A model generated the notes under the pieces. That model was not told the DNA's origin. It saw only the letters and a list, made by a program, of their open reading frames with translations, and did no database searches. This document shows positions 6,627 through 13,745 of a stretch of DNA of 24,850 bases, piece by piece; within the stretch, counting starts at the first letter, position 1; the number at the start of each line of letters is the position of its first letter. The stretch comes from Bacillota bacterium. Lineage in GTDB: Bacteria; Bacillota; Clostridia; Acetivibrionales; DSM-1351. The position numbers and the translations under genes are program-made. Where the stretch lies: positions 1 through 24,850 of the forward strand of contig JAEWST010000029.1 of NCBI GenBank assembly GCA_023398105.1. Direction: 5' to 3'.

Positions 6627-8825
6627 TTAGTTTGCTGGCAGGCTTGGAATTATTCCTAAGAGATACTTCTTAAAGGTTGCAAAATCGAGAGCATCTATAG
6701 TATCGTCTTGATTTAAATCAAGTCTATACCTTTGAGCAGGGTCAGTTGTAGGCAAAGATAACTCTCCTAAAAGATACTTCTTCAATAAAGCATAATCAAT
6801 GGCATCAACAGCTCCGTCATTATTATAATCTCCACATAAAACAGTTTGTGAAAGGTTAATGGTAAGGACAGAATCTATTCCGCTGCTAAAATCAAAAGTA
6901 AGCTTTACAGTACTTGCTGAATGTATTGAAATGTAATTTTTATAAATAGTCACAACATTTCCTGCTACAGAGTAATCAGTACCAGCAACTAAAGTATTAG
7001 AGCCGTTCTTTATAGCTGAAAGAGTGTTGCCGTTAAGAGCCATTGTTATATTAATATCGGCGGGAGAATTTTTATCAAAATTTACAGAGGCTGGGCTGAT
7101 AGTTGAGCTTCCAACTGGGCTTGTATCTCCAATTGCAACTGCAAAAACAGGGTCAACTCCACCATCAAAATCAAGAACAAACTTTGATGTACCTATTGCT
7201 AAAGAAGACATATACTCTTTTGTAAAGGTTAATGTATTACCTGTTAAATGATAATCTGCGTTAGGAACTAAGGTGTAGTTGCCAGTTGTGATTTTTTTAA
7301 GAGAATTAGATTGAGAGTCTATAATAGTAGCAGGAGCAGCTTGATTTGCTAATGTATTCTTATCATAAACTGCTACTGTAGGCGATATTGACGCACTTAA
7401 CTCGGATTCTGGACCATATACACCAATCTCAAATATTGAGTAAGGCCAATCGTACTTATACCTCTGTGAACAGTAGATTCTCAAATAACGGCCTGAACCT
7501 TCAAGGTTTATAGTTTCTGTTTTACCAGTCCCATTGTATTGTGTGTATAGGTCGGTCCATGTAATTTCATCATCTGAAACCTGAATCTTGTACTGAGTTG
7601 CATATGCAGCTTCCCAATTAATAATAAGCTTGTTAACTTCTGTTTTCTTACCGAGGTCTACATACACCCAGTTAGTGTCTGTAACAGTTGAAGCCCATCT
7701 TGTACCAGTATCACCGTCCACAATATTGCTGGCAGGATAAAGGGTGCTTTCTACAGATGAAGCCTTAACAGGTTGATTTAAAGCTAAGTTTCCTGCTGGC
7801 AAAGGTTCTTCAGGCAATACAGGAGGAAGATTTGCAAGCATTGATGCAGGTCTTTTTGCTATTTTGTTTATGCTGTAGGGGCTTGTCATGCACACTTCTA
7901 AGCCCCAGCCCTGTAAAGTTGCAAAGGTGCTGTCGGTAGTCATATCTAAAAAAGTCTGAGGGTTATTTCCAGGTCCCCATGACCAGGGTAGATAGCCTAT
8001 TTCATTTTTATAACATTCTTCAATAATAATCTTGTAAGGGATTTTTCCAGATTCTGTTTCGTCCCATATATGCCCGAACTCACCAACTATCAATGGGAGC
8101 TCCATTTTTACAGATTGTGCAATTTCGTCTCTTACCCTTTGGTCTGTATAGCCATACATATAAGGCCACCACATATGTACTGAGAACATTACATTTTTAT
8201 CAGGGTCATCAGCTATAATGTCTGGACCACAGCTTTGGAGAATATCAATATCCTGACCGTATTTAGATGCGTCAATTATTAGCGGAACATGGATACCTGC
8301 TGCTCTTATTGTTTTTACATGTTTAGAATAGTCTGCTTTAAAGGTGGCTGCAGCTACTTCATTTCCTACTTCGTTGCCTATATTTATAAGCAAATAGTCC
8401 TGATGTTTTTTAATTACTTCAACAATATCTGACCTTACCCAGTAATTAACAAGGTTCGGGAGCTTTTGCCATTCGCCTGTTGCATCATGGAGTTCTACCA
8501 TTGGAATCATGTGTTCTGCACGGCAATTACGAATAGCAGTATCAAGCTCTTCTGCTGTGCCTTCTGTTGTCCAAACAATTCTGACGGAGTTTGCACCAGT
8601 TTTAGCTATTTCGGAGAAGGATGGAACACCATCCTTGTCCATCCAAATAATCATTTTATTAATGCCATAAAGAATAACTTTTTCACCTGTTTTATCATAA
8701 AGAAATCTTCCTTGAACTCTGAAGCCTGGATGTGTTGAATCAACTGCGGCAGAAGCTTGGTCAAATGATGACGGCAGTATGAACAATGATACTAAAATTG
8801 CTATTAAAAAATAAAGTCTCTTCAT
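6627..8825 (-). CDS. Cellulosomal GH5 mannanase (GH5_8-like) with CBM32, two X2 modules and dockerin
   Basis: A secreted 732-residue multi-domain enzyme, probably an endo-beta-1,4-mannanase. Domains in order: signal peptide 1-27; GH5 barrel about 34-335, with YGINKMIIW, GANSVRIVW, acid/base E152 in IGNE, HMWW (217-220) and nucleophile E249 in VGEFG; an F5/8 type C (CBM32) domain about 345-471; two X2 Ig-like modules about 474-568 and 574-662; dockerin 664-732 with loops D666-D677 and D703-D714. The barrel motifs match Bacillus-type mannanases (VELHDATG, GANSVRI). X2 modules are usual in scaffoldins and less so in dockerin enzymes. The SD AAGGAAGG lies 11 bases before ATG 8825. It is monocistronic, with the terminator at 6566-6611. 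Confidence 0.9.
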   Translation of the reverse strand: MKRLYFLIAILVSLFILPSSFDQASAAVDSTHPGFRVQGRFLYDKTGEKVILYGINKMIIWMDKDGVPSFSEIAKTGANSVRIVWTTEGTAEELDTAIRNCRAEHMIPMVELHDATGEWQKLPNLVNYWVRSDIVEVIKKHQDYLLINIGNEVGNEVAAATFKADYSKHVKTIRAAGIHVPLIIDASKYGQDIDILQSCGPDIIADDPDKNVMFSVHMWWPYMYGYTDQRVRDEIAQSVKMELPLIVGEFGHIWDETESGKIPYKIIIEECYKNEIGYLPWSWGPGNNPQTFLDMTTDSTFATLQGWGLEVCMTSPYSINKIAKRPASMLANLPPVLPEEPLPAGNLALNQPVKASSVESTLYPASNIVDGDTGTRWASTVTDTNWVYVDLGKKTEVNKLIINWEAAYATQYKIQVSDDEITWTDLYTQYNGTGKTETINLEGSGRYLRIYCSQRYKYDWPYSIFEIGVYGPESELSASISPTVAVYDKNTLANQAAPATIIDSQSNSLKKITTGNYTLVPNADYHLTGNTLTFTKEYMSSLAIGTSKFVLDFDGGVDPVFAVAIGDTSPVGSSTISPASVNFDKNSPADINITMALNGNTLSAIKNGSNTLVAGTDYSVAGNVVTIYKNYISIHSASTVKLTFDFSSGIDSVLTINLSQTVLCGDYNNDGAVDAIDYALLKKYLLGELSLPTTDPAQRYRLDLNQDDTIDALDFATFKKYLLGIIPSLPAN

Positions 8826-8872
8826 TACTTTTCATTCCTTCCTTTAATAAATTAATTAATTTATGAATTAAA

Positions 8873-8926
8873 TTACAGATTCCAGCTTTCCCGATCCTCG
8901 TATAGATGGTCTTGAAGAAATTCCAC
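8873..8926 (-). CDS. Possible 17-codon leader ORF before the mannanase
   Basis: GTG at 8926 opens a frame encoding MEFLQDHLYEDRESWNL, ending in TAA. A near-ideal SD lies 4 bases upstream, at 8931-8940. The segment is visibly less AT-rich than its surroundings. It may be a leader peptide, or the SD may act alone (see findings). No homologue is recognised. Confidence 0.3.
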   Translation of the reverse strand: MEFLQDHLYEDRESWNL

Positions 8927-8929
8927 GGG

Positions 8930-8940
8930 TACCTCCTTTC
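8930..8940 (-). promoter_or_regulatory. Extended SD in the mannanase leader (STAB-SD-like)
   Basis: Minus strand AGAAAGGAGGT (8942-8932 region) matches the 16S anti-SD over 11 bases. It is about 105 bases before the mannanase start. It resembles the GAAAGGAGG stabiliser of the B. thuringiensis cry3A leader, a known 5' mRNA-protecting element. Confidence 0.45.
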
Positions 8941-9098
8941 TTTTTAGCAGTGAACAATTTAAACTCTAGATCGGTAATTACTAAATGTAAAAAATTATAC
9001 ATAAATAATATAGTGAAGGGCTTTCAAAAATTATATATTTAGTTATGTGTCATAATTATAGATTATTTATATTATTTTAAAATATTATATCATTTTAT

Positions 9099-9160
9099 AT
9101 TATAAGTAATATTATTACATATTACAAGTAATATTATATCGTGTTACAAATAACATTATA
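9099..9160. repeat. Three 22-base-period pseudo-palindromes
   Basis: ATTATAAGTAAT (9099), ATTACAAGTAAT (9121) and GTTACAAATAAC (9143) start exactly 22 bases apart and each is a near inverted repeat around AA. The even two-turn spacing puts them on one face of the helix, as expected for cooperative operator sites. The region is very AT-rich, so chance is possible. Confidence 0.35.
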
Positions 9161-9174
9161 ACTTGAATTTTCCA

Positions 9175-9208
9175 TTTGAAAATTATAGGTGTGGGGGCTT
9201 ATCAATTA
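9175..9208. repeat. Second copy of the 1391-1427 motif
   Basis: TTGAAAATTATAGGTG, a G-run, then CTTATCAATTA. It is alignable with the copy at 1391 with one base change in the first 16 bases and small indels after it. It may be the relic end of a mobile element or a regulatory site. Confidence 0.4.
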
Positions 9209-9358
9209 ACATCATTGTAAGAATAAACAATATATGATAAAATTTTATTGTACATATTCTACCATTTCTTAAATAAGGCATTAAATGGATTTGTAGGTCT
9301 AATTAATTCATATAATGCCATTTAGCACACAGAATCTTATTTTGGAAAACTGACATTA

Positions 9359-9387
9359 TTACACCTTACTCAAGTCAATTATAGTAT
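9359..9387 (+). promoter_or_regulatory. Possible serpin promoter
   Basis: -35 TTACAC (9359-9364), 17-base spacer, -10 TAGTAT (9382-9387). The spacer contains AAGTCAATTA, a motif repeated at 9486 and, inverted, at 9615. This gives a leader of about 305 bases. Confidence 0.3.
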
Positions 9388-9462
9388 AAAACCATCATAC
9401 AGTCGGGGGAGTTAAATTTTGTGTGTTTGACAGTGTGGAGGTTAGCCTCGAACTAATTGTCT

Positions 9463-9504
9463 TTTAAGCAGTTGTATTTTGACTAAAGTCAATTACTGTT
9501 TAAA
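9463..9504 (+). other. Nested stem-loop in the serpin leader
   Basis: Outer arms 9463-9472 and 9495-9504 pair over 10 bases with one G-U. Inside lies the perfect palindrome TTGACT-AA-AGTCAA (9479-9492). It has no T-run and may be regulatory or stabilising. Confidence 0.4.
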
Positions 9505-9624
9505 GCTTTCGCCTGATATGATATTAAACTTCAGGTGAATTAGCTTTTTAGCTGATTTAAATACAGTTTGGCTTTGAATTTGTTTTTTGCTTTCTAAGAG
9601 GCTTTAGCTGGCAGTAATTGACTT
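9486..9624. repeat. 139-base segment bounded by 13-base inverted repeats
   Basis: AAGTCAATTACTG (9486-9498) is repeated inverted as CAGTAATTGACTT (9612-9624). The core AAGTCAATTA also occurs at 9372-9381. The interior has no ORF; a smaller dyad CGCCTGA/TCAGGTG lies at about 9510-9538. It could be a MITE-like relic or a structured leader. No clear target duplication is seen. Confidence 0.35.
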
Positions 9625-9700
9625 GCAATTTCTTCTAGATATTTTTCTAGTAAAGAAAAGAATGACGCAATTAAAAATTTTAAAACAGGAGGACTATAAG

Positions 9701-11020
9701 ATGAACAAGAATTCTGAAATTTTCACAAAAGACAGAAGGATAAACCTAAAAGTCTTAAAATCATTTGTATTAATCTTTGCTTTAGTATTAAATTCCCTTG
9801 TATTTGGAATAAGCACTGTTGGTGCAGAAACAGAGGACTTAACAAGGGATATAACAGCTAAAGAGATAGTAAAAGTCCCATATTTGCCACAAAGATTTAT
9901 AACTGCTACACAGGATTTTTCATTTGATTTATTTAGACAATCCGTAGATCTTGAAAAAAACTCTCTTGTATCTCCTACCTCTGTTGCACTAGCTATGGGA
10001 ATGACATCAAATGGTTCGGATGGTAGAACATTGGAGCAATTTTTACAGTTGCTTGGAAAGAGCCAATTTTCACAAAAGCAAATAAACTATTACTATTATA
10101 ATATGAGTTCTATACTTCAAAATGAATTTTCGGATTCAGTTAACGGAAATGCAGTAAAACTGGCAAATTCCATCTGGTATAGAGATGACTTAAGAGTAAA
10201 ACGTGATTTCTTACAGACAAATGCAGATTATTACAAGGCTGATATATTTAAAGCAGATTTTTATTCACCTGACACTGTAAAAGATATTAATAATTGGGTG
10301 TATAAGAATACTGATGGACTTATTGAAGAAATAATTGAAGAAATAAGCGGTGACTCAATAATGTTTTTAATAAATACATTATTATTTGAAGCGGAATGGA
10401 AAACTCAATTTAACAAATATGATGCTATCAATGGCAGTTTTAAACTCTCAAATGGTACTACTGCAGAGGGAATATTCTTTAATTCTGCAAAAGAAACTTA
10501 TCTGAAAAATGATATTGCAACAGGATTTATTAAGCCTTACAAGGGCGGTAAGTATAGCTTTGTTGCAATGCTTCCAAATGAAAAAATATCAATTCAGGAG
10601 TGCATAAAGAATCTTGACAGCAAGAGCTTCCAAAGCTTTATAAACAGTGGTATTGGAGGAAAGGCGACAGGCGTATGTGTTCCAAAGTTTGAATATGCTT
10701 TTGAAGCAAAATTGGTGGAACCTCTAAAGCAATTAGGCTTTGTAGATGCTTTTGATGATAGTAGGGCAAACTTTAGTAGAATGGCAACTCCTTACGAAGG
10801 AATCTATATAAAGGATATTCTCCACAAAACTTATATTCAGCTTAGTGAGGTTGGAACTAAAGCTGGTGCTGTTACAAAGGTGGAAATGGCAGAAAAAGCT
10901 ACTCCTCCAGTTGAAAACAGAGTGACTCTGGATCGCCCATTTGTATATGCCATTGTTGAAAATGGAACAAATCTTCCTATATTTATTGGTACAGTAATGA
11001 ATCCATTTGAAATTAAGTAA
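9701..11020 (+). CDS. Secreted serpin (serine/cysteine protease inhibitor), no dockerin
   Basis: A 439-residue serpin. Residues 17-42 form a signal peptide or anchor (cleavage likely after VGA). The body has NSLVSPTSVALAMGM (87-101), NTLLFEAEWKTQF (225-237), the breach/shutter regions and the C-terminal DRPFVYAI (411-418). The reactive-centre hinge is E383-V-G-T-K-A-G-A-V-T392, small residues as in inhibitory serpins. Counting 17 residues from the hinge Glu puts Lys399-Ala400 at P1-P1', suggesting a trypsin-like target (inference). Clostridial serpins described in cellulosomes carry dockerins; this one does not. The frame is open from TTG 9623, but the SD AGGAGG (9687-9692) lies 8 bases before ATG 9701. 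The gene is monocistronic, with hairpins after it. Confidence 0.93.
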   Translation: MNKNSEIFTKDRRINLKVLKSFVLIFALVLNSLVFGISTVGAETEDLTRDITAKEIVKVPYLPQRFITATQDFSFDLFRQSVDLEKNSLVSPTSVALAMGMTSNGSDGRTLEQFLQLLGKSQFSQKQINYYYYNMSSILQNEFSDSVNGNAVKLANSIWYRDDLRVKRDFLQTNADYYKADIFKADFYSPDTVKDINNWVYKNTDGLIEEIIEEISGDSIMFLINTLLFEAEWKTQFNKYDAINGSFKLSNGTTAEGIFFNSAKETYLKNDIATGFIKPYKGGKYSFVAMLPNEKISIQECIKNLDSKSFQSFINSGIGGKATGVCVPKFEYAFEAKLVEPLKQLGFVDAFDDSRANFSRMATPYEGIYIKDILHKTYIQLSEVGTKAGAVTKVEMAEKATPPVENRVTLDRPFVYAIVENGTNLPIFIGTVMNPFEIK

Positions 11021-11030
11021 TATTTTACTA

Positions 11031-11071
11031 AGTATGTTCTGAAGCATTATTATATAGTTCTTCAGAATACT
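11031..11071 (+). terminator. Stem-loop after the serpin gene
   Basis: AGTAT-G-TTCTGAAG (11031-11044) pairs with CTTCAGAATACT (11060-11071), a 13-base-pair stem with one bulge, 10 bases past the stop. No strong T-run. Confidence 0.45.
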
Positions 11072-11106
11072 GAAAATAAGAATTTCGAGGAATGGTAGGA
11101 TTGTTA

Positions 11107-11154
11107 GCTTAAACGCTATAAATGCACTAAAAATGTATTCTATAGCGTTTAAGC
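11107..11154. terminator. Bidirectional stem-loop between serpin and branching enzyme
   Basis: A perfect 14-base-pair stem GCTTAAACGCTATA (11107-11120) / TATAGCGTTTAAGC (11141-11154) is followed by TTATATTTTA on the plus strand. It lies between convergent genes. Confidence 0.6.
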
Positions 11155-11172
11155 TTATATTTTACAAGATAC

Positions 11173-13146
11173 CTAGAAGTTTATTATTTCTCTTTTTTTT
11201 GTATACTCAAGTACAACTGCTGTTCTACGGTCTACTACAACTCCATCTTTTAAAAGCAGACCTTCATTTATAGTCTCCTCTACAAAACCGCCAAACTGCT
11301 TCCATGCACTATGGAATACTATTTCGAAAAAAGAGGTATCTTTTAATTCATGAACATAACTATTCTGAGGATGAAAATTAAATATAAGTGTATAATCACC
11401 TTTTGTGAATGCAATAATTTTACTGGGTTCATTCACATATAGCAGTTGAGCAGGCTCAAGGTATAATTCGTTATCTGCTATAAATTTTAGCATTACTGCG
11501 TCAAAATTATTTAGATACTCAAATTTTAATAATGGGTTATCAACTAAGCTCCATTGACGTCTTGCATATTTATAGCCCCAGCCGTTTCCTTCACGTGGGA
11601 AATCAATCCATTCAGGGTGCCCGAATTCGTTGCCCATAAAATTCAAATAGCCGTCACCACCGAGGATACATGTGATAAAGCGCAGCATTTTATGCAAAGC
11701 AATAGCTCTATTAATTCCTTCATTATTTGAAGCTTTATCCATATGAAAATACATTTCTTTGTCAGCCAGCCAAAAAATAATAGTTTTATCTCCTACAAGA
11801 GCTTGGTCATGGGATTCTGTATAGCCAATTACTTTTTCTTGAGGTCTGCGTGTTGTCAATTCATACCATAGTGTTCCCATATGCCAATATTCATCCTGAG
11901 TTTTCATCATTTTGACAAGAAAATCAGGAAGTCCCATACCTAGTCTGTAATCAAAGCCTATTCCTCCTACTGCTATAGGGAGGCACATACCAGGCATTCC
12001 ACTCATATCTTCTGCAATAAGTATACAATGGGGGTTTACTTCCTTAGCAACCTCAGTAGCCAGTTGAAGATATGTTATGGCTTCAAGATCTGTACTCATT
12101 GAAAAGTACTTTTCATAATTATCAAAAGCAGTACCTCTTCCATGATGATGATATAACATAGAGGTTACGCCATCAAAACGAAAACCGTCTAAATGGTATT
12201 CCTCTAACCAATATTTAATATTTGACAATAAAAAATGTTGAACCTCTGGTTTTCCATAGTTAAATAGTCGAGTATTCCAATCAGGGTGATCGCCTTTACC
12301 TCCACTATGGCAAAACTGAAAATCAGTTCCATCAAATTCGGCTAATCCTTCGACTGTATTTTTAACAGTATGAGAATGGACTATATCCATAATTACTGCT
12401 ATGCCTAAGCTATGTGCTGTATCTACAAGTGCTTTGAAGTCTTCAGGTGTTCCAAAACGGGAAGAAACTGCGAAGAAGTTAGATACCTGATATCCAAAAG
12501 AACCATAATATGGATGCTCCATAATAGCCATAATCTGAATTGTAGTATATCCAAGCTTTTTTATTCTAGGTAAAATGTTTTCAATAAACTCATTAAAGGT
12601 AGATACATCCTCTTTTTCTCCCGACATTCCTATATGACATTCATAGATGTATAAAGGCATCTGTGGAATAAATCCTGTATCATGCCATTCAAAATTTTCA
12701 GGAGGATACCATATCATTCCATCAAAAATTTTTGATTCAGGATGCTGAATAATACGTTTGCAATAAAGAGGTATGCGATCATATGTGGTGTTATTGGCTT
12801 TTAATTTTAACCGAACTCTAGATTGGTGCGGAAGTCTGCCTTTAACAAGCAACTCCCAGTTTCCATTTGGAAGTTTTTGCAGTTTGTGAGATTTTTCATT
12901 CCAGTCGTTAAAATCTCCTATTAAAGAAATTTCTTGTGCATTTGGAGCCCACTCCCTATAGACCCAGCCATCTTCTGTTGGGTGAAAACCATAATAAAGA
13001 TGACCGTTAGCAAAAGACGCAAGTGAATTATTGCCTTCAACTAGCATGTATCTGACTTCCTTGTAACGATTCATACGCAACTCAATGTCACTGGAAAAAG
13101 GTTGTAGATAGGGGTCGATTTTCAAAATCCCATATTCTTTAGTCAT
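11173..13146 (-). CDS. glgB: 1,4-alpha-glucan branching enzyme, eukaryotic-type (GH13_8-like)
   Basis: A cytoplasmic 657-residue enzyme that forms alpha-1,6 branches in glycogen. An N-terminal CBM48-like domain spans about 45-150 (YREWAPNA, LIGDFNDWN). The GH13 barrel follows, with DIVHSH (254-259), nucleophile D325 in DGFRFDGVTSM, acid E379 in IAEDMSGMP and D447 in ESHDQALVGDKT. The C-terminal beta domain has FMGNEFGHPEW. Long segments (RLFNYG, FDYRLGMG, DQALVGDKT, NEFGHPEWIDFPR) read like plant and fungal branching enzymes, not like the usual bacterial GlgB. ATG 13146 is preceded by AAGGATGAG at about 6 bases. No other glg gene is adjacent, so it is not in a glycogen operon here. Confidence 0.92.
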   Translation of the reverse strand: MTKEYGILKIDPYLQPFSSDIELRMNRYKEVRYMLVEGNNSLASFANGHLYYGFHPTEDGWVYREWAPNAQEISLIGDFNDWNEKSHKLQKLPNGNWELLVKGRLPHQSRVRLKLKANNTTYDRIPLYCKRIIQHPESKIFDGMIWYPPENFEWHDTGFIPQMPLYIYECHIGMSGEKEDVSTFNEFIENILPRIKKLGYTTIQIMAIMEHPYYGSFGYQVSNFFAVSSRFGTPEDFKALVDTAHSLGIAVIMDIVHSHTVKNTVEGLAEFDGTDFQFCHSGGKGDHPDWNTRLFNYGKPEVQHFLLSNIKYWLEEYHLDGFRFDGVTSMLYHHHGRGTAFDNYEKYFSMSTDLEAITYLQLATEVAKEVNPHCILIAEDMSGMPGMCLPIAVGGIGFDYRLGMGLPDFLVKMMKTQDEYWHMGTLWYELTTRRPQEKVIGYTESHDQALVGDKTIIFWLADKEMYFHMDKASNNEGINRAIALHKMLRFITCILGGDGYLNFMGNEFGHPEWIDFPREGNGWGYKYARRQWSLVDNPLLKFEYLNNFDAVMLKFIADNELYLEPAQLLYVNEPSKIIAFTKGDYTLIFNFHPQNSYVHELKDTSFFEIVFHSAWKQFGGFVEETINEGLLLKDGVVVDRRTAVVLEYTKKREIINF

Positions 13147-13257
13147 TTGTACTCATCCTTATCTTATTTTATTAACATAGCAATATTGGCTTGCCAACTT
13201 GCAATGTTTATGAACATTTGATTAAGCATATCTCTATTATGATAAAATTCAACTACA

Positions 13258-13301
13258 GTTTAAGCTTTAAACAATATTCATACAAGGACACAATATTGTG
13301 T
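13258..13301. promoter_or_regulatory. Two palindromes upstream of glgB
   Basis: GTTTAA-GCT-TTAAAC (13258-13272) and the perfect ACACAATATTGTGT (13288-13301) lie 110-155 bases before the start. They are candidate operators. The rest of 13147-13680 is AT-rich with no recognisable gene. Confidence 0.35.
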
Positions 13302-13681
13302 ATTCAGCTTAAAATAACTGAATTTTAAAATCGAACAATCAAGTTTTATCCATTTGTAGGATAAAAATAAACTTAAACACCATATGCATAGATATTAAGT
13401 TATTCATATACTATTAATAATATACTAAAAAGTAAGAAAATAAAAGTATAGTTATTTCTTATTATTCATCAAAGTTTAAGATTTAATTACAGTCTGTATA
13501 CTTACTTTCAAGCGGATTAACTGTTTGATTATAAAGATATATTGACTGTAAAAATAATGTAATTTTATATGTTTTCAAGAAAAAACATGTGATTTAGAAT
13601 AAACAGTTTATATAATTCAATCAACTTTCGCTACCAAAACAGGATATATTTTGAAAGCCAAACAAATAAATCACAAAATAC

Positions 13682-13720
13682 AGGCGGTCAAGTCTCCATA
13701 TATCAGAGCTTTGACCGCCT
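13682..13720 (-). terminator. Terminator of the GH26-GH9-GH9 unit
   Basis: AGGCGGTCAA (13682-13691) pairs perfectly with TTGACCGCCT (13711-13720). On the minus strand it is followed by GTATTTTGTG. It lies 25 bases after the last GH9 stop. Confidence 0.7.
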
Positions 13721-13745
13721 AAATTATTTAATAAATATTAACAAA

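Noticed and set aside
9099..9160. CRISPR-like reading of the 22-base repeats
   Set aside because: Only three imperfect AT-rich units, no unique spacers of regular length and no cas genes.
9421..9456. 11-codon ORF starting GTG with GGGGGA upstream in the serpin leader
   Set aside because: Too short and unsupported. The G-run is at a marginal distance, and nothing suggests attenuation by this peptide.
10733..11047. 104-codon minus-strand ORF over the serpin end
   Set aside because: Antisense to the reactive loop and C-terminus of the serpin, with no SD.
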